Assembly (NCBI RefSeq): GCF_002715865.1
Contig: NZ_CP017696.1
Location: 1,798,001-1,862,000, forward strand
DNA: 64,000 bases
Source: Bifidobacterium asteroides DSM 20089
Lineage (GTDB): Bacteria > Actinomycetota > Actinomycetes > Actinomycetales > Bifidobacteriaceae
Direction of reading: 5' to 3'
The position numbers and the translations under genes were made by a program. The notes beneath the pieces are model-generated. The model searched no databases, was not told the DNA's origin, and worked only from the letters and a program-made list of their open reading frames with translations. Positions 8,882-18,374 of this stretch are shown piece by piece. The first letter of the stretch is position 1; every line of letters begins with the position of its first letter.

Positions 8882-9931
8882 ATGCGGTCAGAAATGACAC
8901 CGCGCCCTGATACTCGACAGGCCGTCATGCATCGCAAGAGAACCGGACCCATGGTCCTGTCCGGGCTGATCCTGGCGGCTTGTCTGGTCGTGGTCTGCGG
9001 CCTGTCCCTGGTTTTCGGATCCCGTTCCGTCAGCCTTTCCGACATCCTCAATGCCCTGTCCGCCTCCTCGGATGACATCGCGGTCTCGGCCATCCGCCTG
9101 AGAATTCCCCGCACCGTCCTCGGTATCCTGGTCGGTGCCGGGCTCGGGGTGGCCGGGACCCTGATGCAGGGCATATCACGCAACCCACTGGCGGACCCGT
9201 CGATTCTGGGTTTCAATACGGGGGCGGCCCTGGCGATCGTCTGCTCCATGGCCTTCTTCTCCCTATCGACGCCAGCCCAGTATGTCTGGGTGGGATTGCT
9301 GGGCAGCGCGATGACCGCACTGGTCGTCTGGGCTATAGGATCCCTGGGTCCATCCGGCCCATCGCCCCTGCGGCTGACCCTGGCCGGTGTCGTGATCAGT
9401 TCTGTACTGGGGTCCCTTACCTCCGCCATCCTTCTGCCGCGCGTCAACGTCATCAGCTCATATCGCTTCTGGCAAGTGGGCGGAATCTCGGGCGCCCGGT
9501 TCGACCTCATGATGCCGGTCCTGCCTCTTCTTGCTCTTGGGCTGCTGCTCGCCTTCTGCCTGACGCCCGGAATCAACGCCTTGACCCTGGGGAACCAGAT
9601 GGCCGAGGGGCTGGGCATGCACGTCGGACGTGTCCGCAGCATGGCCTGGCTTGCGGCGATACTCCTCTGCGCCTCATGCACGGCACTAGCAGGTCCGATC
9701 GGCTTCGTCGGGCTGGTGGTTCCCCATGTGGCACGACTGCTCATAGGACCCGACTACAGGCGAATCATGGCCCTGAGCATCCTCATCGGCCCCCTTCTGG
9801 AGGTTGGTGCCGACGTGGTGGGCAGGATAATCACCCGTCCATCCGATGTGGAAGTCGGCATCGTCACAGCGCTGATCGGAGCTCCCGTATTCGTGATTCT
9901 GGCCGGACGCAGAAGAACCGCGGAGGTATAG
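8882..9931 (+). CDS. Iron-siderophore ABC transporter permease (FecD type)
   Basis: A 349-residue FecCD-family permease with many hydrophobic segments and the family hallmarks RLPR-like IRLRIPRTVLGILVGAGLGVAGTLMQGISRNPLADPSILG and GPIGFVGLVVPHVARLLIG. Start 8882 is chosen because GGAG precedes it; upstream codons overlap the lipoprotein gene in another frame. It pairs with the next permease to form the membrane channel for ferric siderophore. The next gene begins two bases after its stop, so the genes are co-translated. Confidence 0.9.
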   Translation: MRSEMTPRPDTRQAVMHRKRTGPMVLSGLILAACLVVVCGLSLVFGSRSVSLSDILNALSASSDDIAVSAIRLRIPRTVLGILVGAGLGVAGTLMQGISRNPLADPSILGFNTGAALAIVCSMAFFSLSTPAQYVWVGLLGSAMTALVVWAIGSLGPSGPSPLRLTLAGVVISSVLGSLTSAILLPRVNVISSYRFWQVGGISGARFDLMMPVLPLLALGLLLAFCLTPGINALTLGNQMAEGLGMHVGRVRSMAWLAAILLCASCTALAGPIGFVGLVVPHVARLLIGPDYRRIMALSILIGPLLEVGADVVGRIITRPSDVEVGIVTALIGAPVFVILAGRRRTAEV

Positions 9932-9933
9932 GC

Positions 9934-10992
9934 ATGGATGCTTGTCTCCTTTATGATTCGGCTAAATCCGACACGATGACCAAACTGCAGCGGATACGAC
10001 GGGCCCATGCCATTCGTTCGCTGACAGTTACCGTCCTACTTGTGATACTCCTGGTCGCTCTCGCACTGGCCGATCTGGCCCTAGGACATCGCGCCTACTC
10101 CATGAGCGACCTGCTTGGAGTGGTTTGGGGGCAGTCAGACGAAGGCACCAGGTTCGTGATTCTCCAACTGCGCATGCCCCGGACACTGATTGGTTGTGTC
10201 GCCGGCATCGCATTCGGCATGGCCGGAATTGGTTTCCAGCATCTCCTGCGCAACATGATGGCCAGCCCGGACATCATCGGCATTACTGCCGGAGCCAACA
10301 CTGCTGCCATCTTCGGCATTGTCGTATTGGGTCTGTCGGGCATGCCTCTGGCCTGCCTGGCGGTCATGGGTGGTCTCCTGACAGCCCTCCTGGTCATGGC
10401 CCTGGCCTGGCGCGGTTCGTTTGACCCGACCCGGCTGATACTGATCGGAATAGGAGTAGCCGCAGGGTTCAACGCACTGGGCTCCTGGCTGATGATTCGT
10501 AGCGACCAATGGAACATCCAGGCTGCGACCAGATGGCTGACGGGCAGCCTGGCCGATGCCCAGTGGACCGATCTGCCGATACTGGCAACAACAACACTGC
10601 TCGGCGCCACGCTCTTGTTGGCACTCGACAGGAATGTCAGCACCCTACAGCTGGGACCGGAGATGGCCGCAGGACTGGGCGTCAGGGTAAGCCGTGTTCA
10701 GTTTCAGGTGATTATCGTAGGCGTGCTGCTCCTGGCTGTCGCAACGGCGACCACCGGTCCCATCTCCTTCGTTTCGTTCCTCTCCGGCCCCATCGCCACG
10801 GTCCTGGTCGGCCAGGGGTCGTCGGCGCTTATCCAATCAGGTTTGGTGGGAGGTTGCCTGGTTCTGGGGTCCGACATCGTCGCCCAGCATCTGCCCTCGG
10901 CCCAGGTGCCGGTCGGCATCATCACCAGCATTGTGGGCGGACCCGTCCTCATCGCGATCATGGTCCTCATGACCCGCAGACAGGAGCTCTGA
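9934..10992 (+). CDS. Iron-siderophore ABC transporter permease (FecC/FepG type)
   Basis: A 352-residue FecCD-family permease, the partner of the preceding gene. It carries LRMPRTLIGCVAGIAFGMAG and NMMASPDIIGITAGAN, and near the end GPISFVSFLSGPIATVLVG, a slightly divergent form of the usual GPIGFVGL coupling helix. The ATG at 9934 has CGGAGG eight bases upstream; a second ATG at 9976 is possible. The two different permeases imply a heterodimeric channel, as in FepDG. Confidence 0.88.
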   Translation: MDACLLYDSAKSDTMTKLQRIRRAHAIRSLTVTVLLVILLVALALADLALGHRAYSMSDLLGVVWGQSDEGTRFVILQLRMPRTLIGCVAGIAFGMAGIGFQHLLRNMMASPDIIGITAGANTAAIFGIVVLGLSGMPLACLAVMGGLLTALLVMALAWRGSFDPTRLILIGIGVAAGFNALGSWLMIRSDQWNIQAATRWLTGSLADAQWTDLPILATTTLLGATLLLALDRNVSTLQLGPEMAAGLGVRVSRVQFQVIIVGVLLLAVATATTGPISFVSFLSGPIATVLVGQGSSALIQSGLVGGCLVLGSDIVAQHLPSAQVPVGIITSIVGGPVLIAIMVLMTRRQEL

Positions 10993-10997
10993 ATATC

Positions 10998-11897
10998 ATG
11001 ACGTCACCCCCGTCAGTCGACTCCTGGAGCAGCGCACACAGGCTGTCCGCCTCGCACCTGCGCCTCACCTATGGCGGGCATACGGTCATCGAGGATCTGA
11101 GTCTGGATATACCCCCACACACGATGGGGTCCATCATCGGACCCAACGGGTGCGGAAAATCAACCTTCCTCAAAGCCCTGGCCAGGATTTTGAAACCGGC
11201 CTCGGGGACCGTCATGCTGGACGGAGAACCCATCACCAGCATGCCCACCCGCAAGGTTGCGACGATTCTGGGGCTGCTGCCGCAGAACCCGTCAGCCCCC
11301 GCCGGCATCACCATCGCCGACCTGGTCGCTCGCGGCCGATACCCTCACCACCGCTTCGTCGAACGGTGGACCACCAAGGATGAAAAAGCGGTGGAGCGGG
11401 CTCTCTCCCTGACCGGACTGACCAACATTGCGGGGTGTCCAATCGACCGCCTGTCCGGAGGCCAGCGCCAGCGCGCCTGGATCGCCCTGACCCTGGCCCA
11501 GGAGACCGACATACTCCTGCTCGACGAGCCGACCACTTACCTGGACATCGCCTACCAACTGGAGGTCCTTGACCTGCTGGGCACCCTGAACAGGCAGGAG
11601 GGCGTGACGGTGGTCATGGTTCTCCACGACCTGAACATGGCCGCCAGATACTCGGATTGGATCCTGGCCATCAAGGATGGCCGGATGGCCGCCCTGGGCG
11701 CTCCCGACGAGGTCATGACCGAGAACCTGGTCAGAGAGGTATTCGACATCGCATCCACCGTGGCGAAGGACGAATCCACCGGCGCCCCGATGATGACCCC
11801 GGCGCCCCTCCATAGCCTTGAAGCCCACTCTGGCGGGGCTCGTAATGTACACGTACACTGGGATGACTCGGCAGGACGACACCAGACAATCCGATGA
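10998..11897 (+). CDS. Iron-siderophore ABC transporter ATPase (FepC/FhuC type)
   Basis: A 299-residue ATPase. Visible motifs are Walker A (GPNGCGKST), LSGGQRQRAWIALTLAQ, Walker B with ILLLDEPTTYLDI and the switch-His in VVMVLHDLNMAARYSD. The pair DEPTTYLDI and HDLN is diagnostic for the FepC/FhuC/BtuD group. The ATG at 10998 lies five bases after the permease stop; the long open frame upstream is an overlap artefact. It energises import by the two permeases. The roughly 35-residue C-terminal tail is rich in His and charged residues and has no assigned role. Confidence 0.9.
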   Translation: MTSPPSVDSWSSAHRLSASHLRLTYGGHTVIEDLSLDIPPHTMGSIIGPNGCGKSTFLKALARILKPASGTVMLDGEPITSMPTRKVATILGLLPQNPSAPAGITIADLVARGRYPHHRFVERWTTKDEKAVERALSLTGLTNIAGCPIDRLSGGQRQRAWIALTLAQETDILLLDEPTTYLDIAYQLEVLDLLGTLNRQEGVTVVMVLHDLNMAARYSDWILAIKDGRMAALGAPDEVMTENLVREVFDIASTVAKDESTGAPMMTPAPLHSLEAHSGGARNVHVHWDDSAGRHQTIR

Positions 11898-12049
11898 TGT
11901 AAAACCTCTCGTCCCGCCCTCCACATCACTTACCCCGACATCCCGAACCGCGAAGTCTCAAGCCACAAAGTCACAAACTGTCACAACCTGAACGACGACA
12001 ACCCGACACCAAAATCGACCTATAAACCTCAACCGAAAGAGAGCCAGCC

Positions 12050-13021
12050 GTGGAACGCCAAGCCAACAATCATCCTGTACCCTTGATCCCCTTCCGTGTC
12101 TCCGTAGCCAGAGCAGAAACGCTCTCGCCCCATTTCAAGCGAATCGTCTTCCAGGGACCGGATCTGAAAATTTTTGCAGACGCCGGGTACGATGAGCGAA
12201 TCAAAATCCTTTTACCTCTTCCCGACGGATCCGTGCCGCCCCCTTCCTTCTTTGAGGCGACCCCTGAGGATCCGCTCGCCTGGTACCAAAAGTGGAGGAC
12301 CCTGCCCGCAGAGAGTCGCAATCCCATGCGCACCTATACGGTTCGCAAGGTCAGGCCCGAGAGCGAGCAAATAGATGTGGACTTCGTCATCCACGATCAT
12401 GCCGGACCTGCTGGAGCCTTTGCAGAGGCTGCAAAACCTGGCGACCAAGCCATCATCATCGGCCCCAATGCACTGGCCGGAGGACCTGTCGCGGGGATGG
12501 ACTTTCACCCGGGCCAATCCAGACATCTTCTCCTGGTGGGCGATGAGACAGCGGTACCAGCCATCGCCGCCATAATGGACAGTCTGATCCGCGACCACTG
12601 GCAGGGCGACGGGGTGGCAGTAATCGAAGTCCCGACCGAAGAGGATCGTCTTCCACTGCCCGAACTCGAAGGAATCCGCATAATTTGGACGACCTGCGAC
12701 GAATCCGGTCATGGACATGCCCTTATCGAAGCCATGCGCAACCTCTTGGAGGACCTGCCGATCCATTCGCCTACGGCCGTAGCCGATGAATCCTCCAAGG
12801 AATTCACAGAGGTCGATATCGACAAAGAGCTGCTCTGGGAGACTGCCAATGCCACCCAAGCAGATGCTTCCATTCATGCCGACGAGCTGTACGCCTGGAT
12901 CGCCGGAGAGGCGGCCACTGTCCGCGAGCTGAGGCGCATGTTGGTCAGAGACCGAGGGATGGACCGGAGCAACGTCTCTTTCATGGGATATTGGCGCCAG
13001 GGCCGCAGTGAGATGTCCTGA
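12050..13021 (+). CDS. Siderophore-interacting protein (NAD(P)H-dependent ferric-siderophore reductase)
   Basis: A 323-residue SIP/ViuB-family flavoreductase. It should reduce Fe3+ in an imported siderophore so that iron is released in the cytoplasm. The FAD-binding motif is RTYTVRKV, followed by GPAGAFAEAAKPGD and a NAD(P)-binding region (HLLLVGDETAVPAIAAIM), then YAWIAGEAATVRELRRMLV near the end, as in the family. The start is GTG at 12050, preceded by AAAGAGAG. It lies 150 bases after the ATPase, in the same direction, and is probably part of or coordinated with the uptake operon. The intervening region contains the short direct repeat GTCACAA (twice), of unknown meaning. Confidence 0.9.
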   Translation: MERQANNHPVPLIPFRVSVARAETLSPHFKRIVFQGPDLKIFADAGYDERIKILLPLPDGSVPPPSFFEATPEDPLAWYQKWRTLPAESRNPMRTYTVRKVRPESEQIDVDFVIHDHAGPAGAFAEAAKPGDQAIIIGPNALAGGPVAGMDFHPGQSRHLLLVGDETAVPAIAAIMDSLIRDHWQGDGVAVIEVPTEEDRLPLPELEGIRIIWTTCDESGHGHALIEAMRNLLEDLPIHSPTAVADESSKEFTEVDIDKELLWETANATQADASIHADELYAWIAGEAATVRELRRMLVRDRGMDRSNVSFMGYWRQGRSEMS

Positions 13022-13254
13022 CCCTCCGACCGAGTGAGCGGGCGACCTGCCATGTGCGGACAACCCACTCCAGTCTTTCTTGACCTACGAATCAGAGAGT
13101 GATCACACGAACCCTTCTGACTATGTGAATATCAGACCATGGGTTGCCGAGTTGAACCTCGCCACAGCATCTTGCAGGACAGATGAAGAGAAACCACAGT
13201 CCTGCTTGCTACACGGCAGATTATACGGAAAGGAACCCGGCCCGGCCTGATGAG

Positions 13255-13845
13255 TCAGTCCCCGTCTGATGAACCGCAGTACTCCCGGAAGAAATTGGCG
13301 ATCACCTGGTGACCATACTGGCTGCCAATGCTCTCGGGGTGGAACTGGACGCCCTCCATGAGCAACCGGTCACGCCTCAGACCCATAACATAGCCATCCA
13401 AAAGCGAGCGCGCGCTGATCTCCAGGTCGGCGACCTGACTGACCGAGGTCTCATCGACAACCAGAGAATGGTATCTGGTCACGTCGAAAGTATCAGGCAG
13501 GCCCTTGAAGCAGCCCTTCCCGTCGTTCCTTATCCCGCTCACCTTGCCGTGCTGACGACTGGAGGCCCTGACCACCCGGGCTCCGGCATGTACCGCGATG
13601 GCCTGCATGCCCAGGCAGATGCCGAAGACCGGCTTCCACCCTGCCACCTGGTCCAAGAGCCCCAGGTAGCCGCATTCCTCCGGGCGCCCCGGCCCAGGGC
13701 CCAGAATGACCGCGTCGAAGACCAGCGGGTCCACCTGCGTAAGGCGGTTCACCCGGACAATGGTCGTGTCGACGCCCAGCAGGTCCACGTAGTTCTTGAC
13801 CACATAGACGAAACTGTCAAAAGCATCAACCAGCAAGACTTTCAT
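13255..13845 (-). CDS. trpG: Anthranilate synthase glutaminase subunit (TrpG/PabA)
   Basis: A 196-residue class I glutamine amidotransferase. The catalytic Cys is in GICLGMQAIAVHAGA and the His-Glu pair in GVQFHPESI, both intact. It supplies ammonia from glutamine to the partner synthase subunit. Its start overlaps the trpE end by 20 bases, so the subunits are co-translated in stoichiometric amounts. TrpG and PabA cannot be separated by sequence alone; the TrpE partner argues for anthranilate synthase, though the subunit could serve both pathways. Confidence 0.88.
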   Translation of the reverse strand: MKVLLVDAFDSFVYVVKNYVDLLGVDTTIVRVNRLTQVDPLVFDAVILGPGPGRPEECGYLGLLDQVAGWKPVFGICLGMQAIAVHAGARVVRASSRQHGKVSGIRNDGKGCFKGLPDTFDVTRYHSLVVDETSVSQVADLEISARSLLDGYVMGLRRDRLLMEGVQFHPESIGSQYGHQVIANFFREYCGSSDGD

Positions 13846-15463
13846 GGGCCAGCTCCTTTCCGGTGATGGCCAGGTAGGCCGAACTCATCTTCTTCATGGT
13901 CTCCTGCCACTCGCTCTCAGGCTGGGAGTCCTCGACGATCCCGGCCGAGGCACGCAGGTGATAGCTGCCGGAATGGTAGGAGGCCGTCCGTATGCACAGT
14001 GCGTTCAGAACCAGACCGTCGAATCCGAGGAAGCCCACCGCTCCGGCATACACCCCGCGCGAACTGACCTCGGTCTCCTCAATGATTTCCACGGCACGCA
14101 CCTTGGGGGTTCCTGTCATGGTACCGGCGGGGAAGGCGGCCGAGAAGACGTCGTACTTGTCCAGACCAGGCCGGATCCGGCCGATCACATCCGAGACCAT
14201 GTGAATGACGTGGGAATAGACCTCGGTAGTCATCAGCCGGTCCACCTCCAAGGATTCGGGTGTGCAGCACCTGGCTACATCGTTGCGACCCAAATCCACC
14301 AGCATCAGGTGCTCGGCCCGCTCCTTGGGGTCGCCGGTCAGCTGCCTGATGGCCGACTGGCGGGCCTCCTCATCTCCGGGATTGCCGACCGTCCCGGCGA
14401 TGGGCCGCAGGGTTATGTCACCACCCGGGGTCAGCCCAATAAAGAGCTCAGGGCTGGCTCCGATGACATGCACCCCTTGGGGGGTCACGAAATAGTACAT
14501 GTAGGGGGACGGATCCTGCAGACGCAGTCGCTGATAGACCTGGAAGGGCGGAATGCGGGAATCCACCTCGATCTCATGCCCGAGCTGGAGCTGATAGACA
14601 TCACCCTGGGCTATGTGCTCCTTGCCCTTGGCAAACCACTGATAGAAACGATCCCGATCGATTGTGTCATGGGCCACGTATGGATAGTCCGGCCCAATGC
14701 CACCCTGAATGCCGGTACGGATAGCATCCGACTCAGAAGTTTGCCCCGGCGTTGCGTCAGATTGGAGCAGCTCCAGCAAATCTCCTAACAGCGCAGATCC
14801 ATGCCTGGTCTCCCCGCTTTCGGTTGCCATATTCTGGATCTGCGGACCAGGCTGTGCAGAAGATCCGCACTCTCGCAAATTTTCCCCGCCCCCTGGAATG
14901 CCACACTCAGCAGTGTCCTCTTCGACATGAATTAAAGTAGCGCAGTGGCCGCCGGCCTTCAGATCCAAGGTGATGATTCCCCGATAAAGCGTCAACGAGA
15001 TGACCGGCAAAGCCGCGTCCCTTGGTATATGCTCCTCCAGATCCTCAATCATGAAGATGGTGTCATACCCGAAGTAGCCGAACCAGCCCATCCCGAAAGG
15101 GCCTTCGTGGTCACCGCTGATGGCGAAGGAGGATTCCAGCCGCCTCAGCACTGCAAAGACCTCCTTGATGTCGGGGACCGGATGGTCTACCATCCCCTGT
15201 TCAATCCGGCCAAATGTCTCCAGGATTCCTGTCAGTTGAGCATTGCCCAAAGGATCGATGGTCATGACATGGTCCGTCACACTCAGAGTCAGCATCGGCT
15301 CGAACCCAATTGCCGAACGATTCCGGTCTTTATCTGGGCCACTTAGAGACTCCAGGAGGAAAAGCTGATCCTCCCGATACCTGGTGCACAGCCGTCTGTA
15401 GATGGCCAGAGCATCGAGGTCACTGGAGAATCGGCGGGATTCCATGGTTACGTTGATAGTCAT
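13826..15463 (-). CDS. trpE: Anthranilate synthase component I
   Basis: A 545-residue chorismate-utilising enzyme that makes anthranilate for tryptophan synthesis. The C-terminal half contains RPIAGTVGNPGDEEARQ, LMLVDLGRNDVARCC, FPAGTMTGTPKVRAVEII, RGVYAGAVGFLG and ASAGIVEDSQPESEWQE, the full set for the family. The alanine in PIAGT fits TrpE; PabB enzymes usually have PIKGT with the catalytic lysine. An insert of about 60 residues near the middle, rich in Gly, Ser and Asp, is longer than usual. The gene precedes trpG with overlap. A possible attenuator lies upstream (15575-15720). The remaining trp genes are not in the window. Confidence 0.9.
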   Translation of the reverse strand: MTINVTMESRRFSSDLDALAIYRRLCTRYREDQLFLLESLSGPDKDRNRSAIGFEPMLTLSVTDHVMTIDPLGNAQLTGILETFGRIEQGMVDHPVPDIKEVFAVLRRLESSFAISGDHEGPFGMGWFGYFGYDTIFMIEDLEEHIPRDAALPVISLTLYRGIITLDLKAGGHCATLIHVEEDTAECGIPGGGENLRECGSSAQPGPQIQNMATESGETRHGSALLGDLLELLQSDATPGQTSESDAIRTGIQGGIGPDYPYVAHDTIDRDRFYQWFAKGKEHIAQGDVYQLQLGHEIEVDSRIPPFQVYQRLRLQDPSPYMYYFVTPQGVHVIGASPELFIGLTPGGDITLRPIAGTVGNPGDEEARQSAIRQLTGDPKERAEHLMLVDLGRNDVARCCTPESLEVDRLMTTEVYSHVIHMVSDVIGRIRPGLDKYDVFSAAFPAGTMTGTPKVRAVEIIEETEVSSRGVYAGAVGFLGFDGLVLNALCIRTASYHSGSYHLRASAGIVEDSQPESEWQETMKKMSSAYLAITGKELAHESLAG

Positions 15464-15574
15464 TAGGGCACTTCCTAGGTCAGGTACTGCGGTTTGGAGC
15501 GGCAGCGATACCTCACCTGATGCCGTTTCAGCGCGCCATGGATATGGATTTCCTGTGGCAGCATGTCCGCAGAT

Positions 15575-15720
15575 AATAAAAGAGCAACCTCAAACATCGA
15601 GGTAAAGAGGTAAATACAGGAATTAGAAGAAGAACCGGCTAAAAATCAACGCCATCGGGCATCGACATAGAAGAAGACACCCTTGGGCAGCCAGGGCTGC
15701 AGTGATGTCGTTTTCTCCAT
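15575..15720 (-). promoter_or_regulatory. Candidate trp leader peptide and attenuator
   Basis: Upstream of trpE, on its strand, a 24-codon frame runs from ATG at 15720 to TGA at 15646. It contains two Trp codons and ends in FFYVDARWR. About 43 bases later a small hairpin (ACCTC 15587-15591 with GAGGT 15599-15603) is followed by TGCTCTTTTATT. This is the layout of a ribosome-mediated trp attenuator. Weak points are the poor ribosome-binding site, only two Trp codons and a 5-bp stem. The call is inference. Confidence 0.35.
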
Positions 15721-15864
15721 GGCCACGATGCTAGAGCAGCAGGTTGCAAACGCCCAACCGGCATCCATAATCCGGACATTTTTAGACTGAAGACTGTTCA
15801 TCCTCCAACCGCGTTACGGAAGACACGCCCATCATGCCCGGCAGAATTCTGTCCACACCCTTAA

Positions 15865-15916
15865 AGAGAAGAACCGGGCCCAGGAGCAAATCCCAGACCC
15901 GGTTCTCTCAATTAGC
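15865..15916 (-). terminator. Terminator after the MFS transporter gene
   Basis: On the minus strand, AGAACCGGG pairs with CCCGGTTCT (9 bp, with further GAG/CTC pairing around a one-base bulge) and is followed by TCTCTTT. It lies just past the stop of the transporter gene. Confidence 0.6.
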
Positions 15917-15927
15917 AGTTCGGAAAA

Positions 15928-17376
15928 TCAGTCCTCGTCCTCAGCCACGCGGGAATGGCTGTAGATCATCTTCATGGAGCAGATGAAGAGCACCAAGCCC
16001 AGCAGGATGATCACGCCGCCGATCATGAAGACATTTGCGTAGGTCGAAGCCAGGCCCTGCGCAGTGCCGGCCAGGCTGCCCGAACCCATGGATCCGTTGG
16101 CCATGAGCTGGCCGAAGAGGGCGACGCCGACAGAGCCGGTGATGGCCTGCAGGAGGTCGTTGAAACCGAGCACACGGCCGGACTCCTCAGGAGCCACGGT
16201 CAGGGTCGCCGTGTCAACGATGGGCTGGTAGAAGAAGGAGGTGCCGAAGTAGTAGATGCAGGGCGCTACAGCCAGGGCCCAGATCTTGCCGGCGGGAATC
16301 AGGAAAGCAATGGCGATCAGGCCGCCGCCCATGCAGGCCAGAGCCAGGATGACCGAAGCCTTGCGCCCGATCTTCTGGATGATAGGCCCGGCAGCGAATC
16401 CCATGATGCCAGCCAGGATGATGGACCAGACCAGCAGGTTGGAGACCTTGGAGGAGTCGATGCCGTACACGTTCAGACCAATGGCGTTGACGCCCGCGTT
16501 CAGGGTGTAGCTGAAGAAGTAGCCGACGAAGATGACGGTCATGGTCATGGCAAATGCCGGGTTGGTCAGCATCTTCGGAGTGATGAAGGGGTTGCTGGCC
16601 TTGTTGACGTAGACCAGGAAGGCCACCAGGGTCACGATGCAGGCGATGCCCCAGCCCCAGTTGATGTCGGTGAAGAACATGGTCACCGAAGCGGCGAACA
16701 GCCCGATCAGCGTGAAGCCGATTCCGTCGATCTTGACGCCAGCGGCATGCTGGTCGGGCAGGTTCTTGGCCAGAACAGGAATGAAGAAGACGGCCAGGAT
16801 GCCCACGCCGAAGAGCCAGCGCCAGTCAAGCAGGGTCATGTAGCCGGCCAGGAAGACTCCCAGGGCGGCGGCGAAGCGGAAGACCGCGACGAAGACGCCA
16901 TACCAGAGCACGCGCTTCTTTTTCTCCACATACTTGGAGACCAGAACCAGGAAGATGGAGCCGGAAACCTGCCAACCGGCAGACTGCACCACACGGGCGG
17001 CGATGACGATCCAGATGCTGAAGGTGCCGAAGCATCCCAGAATCGACCCCAGCACGAAGACGATCGTGCCCAGGATCATCATCTTCTTCAGGGAGACGAA
17101 ATCGCCCAGGGAGCCGTAGATAACGCAGACGATTCCCAGGATGATGCCGGGCAGTGAGGTGATCAGCGGCGCCAGGTTGGCCTGGTTGAGCTGCTTGCCG
17201 ATGTTCACGTAGATCATGCCGAAGGCCTGCTGCTGGAGCACACCCAGGGTGAAGATGATCAGGACCACCGGGATGGCCACGCGGGCCATCTTGTTCATTT
17301 TCGCGAACTCGGGAGTCCCCTCCTCGGGAACGGGTATGCCGTTCTTCTGCTCCTCGGAGACAGTTGACTCACTCAT
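15928..17376 (-). CDS. MFS transporter, probably for nucleosides
   Basis: A 482-residue major facilitator protein with about 12-14 hydrophobic segments. The ATG at 17376 follows AAGGAAACTAAGGAAAA; upstream codons in the same frame overlap the nucleoside hydrolase gene and are rejected. It lies 40 bases after the nucleoside hydrolase stop in the same direction, so it is very likely co-transcribed, which is the only basis for a nucleoside or base substrate. It could be an exporter of the released base, because import is already covered by the ECF transporter upstream. A terminator follows. Confidence 0.7.
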   Translation of the reverse strand: MSESTVSEEQKNGIPVPEEGTPEFAKMNKMARVAIPVVLIIFTLGVLQQQAFGMIYVNIGKQLNQANLAPLITSLPGIILGIVCVIYGSLGDFVSLKKMMILGTIVFVLGSILGCFGTFSIWIVIAARVVQSAGWQVSGSIFLVLVSKYVEKKKRVLWYGVFVAVFRFAAALGVFLAGYMTLLDWRWLFGVGILAVFFIPVLAKNLPDQHAAGVKIDGIGFTLIGLFAASVTMFFTDINWGWGIACIVTLVAFLVYVNKASNPFITPKMLTNPAFAMTMTVIFVGYFFSYTLNAGVNAIGLNVYGIDSSKVSNLLVWSIILAGIMGFAAGPIIQKIGRKASVILALACMGGGLIAIAFLIPAGKIWALAVAPCIYYFGTSFFYQPIVDTATLTVAPEESGRVLGFNDLLQAITGSVGVALFGQLMANGSMGSGSLAGTAQGLASTYANVFMIGGVIILLGLVLFICSMKMIYSHSRVAEDED

Positions 17377-17416
17377 TTTTTCCTTAGTTTCCTTTCGGTT
17401 CTTCTCAATGCGGAAG

Positions 17417-18340
17417 CTACTGGCGACGGACCCGGCCGACCCTGTCGACAAAGGCGGAGCGGAACCCGTCCACATCCACGTCCACGCAGACGCTGGCGTT
17501 GGCCTTGCCACCCAGGATGCCGTCGTAATCGACCACCGTGGCACCCAGAGTGAGCGGACTGGAGATCTCGACATCCACAAAGGACTGACGCATGGTGAAC
17601 AGGTCAGGCTGGAGCAGGACCATGGCGGCCGAAGGGTCATACATCTTGATCCCCTCTTCGATGTGTCCGCCGTCATAGGACCGGAAGAGGGAGGCGACCA
17701 TGCCGCCCACTTCGCCGGCTGCTTCCAGATCGTCCAGGTCGCCGGCGATCAGATGGGCCTTACGACCGATGTCCAGTCCGACCATGGTTACAGGCAGCCC
17801 GCTGCGGAAGACCATCTTGGCAGCCTCAGGATCGACGGAGATGTTGAACTCGCCGTAGACCCCGATGTTGCCTCGTCCGGTGGAGCCTCCCATCATGACG
17901 ATCCGGTCAATGTGGTCCTTGACCTCCGGGAAGGTGGCCAGCAGCAGGGCAATGTTGGTCAGAGGGCCCAGGGTCAGGATGGTGACTGGCTCATCGCTCT
18001 CCAGCAGCACCCGCCGCTCCTCCAGGACCGCATTGTTCTCGGTCAGCAGGCTGGTGTCCGGCTCAGGGAAGACGAATGACCCCATCCCTGACTTGCCGTG
18101 GGCTTCGGTGGCGAACCTGTTGTCACGCATGAGCGGAGCCGCAGCGCCACGGGCAACGGGGATGCGCCTGCCCAGGAAGGTCAGCAGCTTCAGGGCATTG
18201 TTGGTGGTGTGGCCGATGCCCACATTGCCGGACACCGAGGCTATCAGCCTGATGTCGAAGCTGGGCTCGTCGACCAGCATCGTAATGGCCGCAGCATCAT
18301 CGATGCCAGGATCCGTGTCGATGATCAGTGGTCTGGTCAT
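17417..18340 (-). CDS. Inosine-uridine preferring nucleoside hydrolase
   Basis: A 307-residue nucleoside hydrolase that cleaves the N-glycosidic bond of ribonucleosides into ribose and free base. The Ca2+-binding motif DTDPGIDDAAAI (residues 8-19) is intact, as are PVTILTLGPLTNIALLL, RIVMMGG and EFNISVDPEAAKMVF. Start 18340 is supported by AAAAGGAG seven bases upstream. It lies between the ECF transporter genes and an MFS gene on the same strand, and a fused LacI-ribokinase is divergent to the cluster, so the pathway nucleoside to ribose 5-phosphate is complete. Base preference cannot be read from sequence. Confidence 0.9.
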   Translation of the reverse strand: MTRPLIIDTDPGIDDAAAITMLVDEPSFDIRLIASVSGNVGIGHTTNNALKLLTFLGRRIPVARGAAAPLMRDNRFATEAHGKSGMGSFVFPEPDTSLLTENNAVLEERRVLLESDEPVTILTLGPLTNIALLLATFPEVKDHIDRIVMMGGSTGRGNIGVYGEFNISVDPEAAKMVFRSGLPVTMVGLDIGRKAHLIAGDLDDLEAAGEVGGMVASLFRSYDGGHIEEGIKMYDPSAAMVLLQPDLFTMRQSFVDVEISSPLTLGATVVDYDGILGGKANASVCVDVDVDGFRSAFVDRVGRVRRQ

Positions 18341-18374
18341 TGCTTCACTCCTTTTGCTCTTGTCGTGTCCAAAC

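Noticed and set aside
15955-17157. A 400-codon open frame on the plus strand over the MFS gene
   Set aside because: It is antisense to a clear transporter gene, is rich in Gln, Asp and Gly by codon mirror effects, and has no family pattern.
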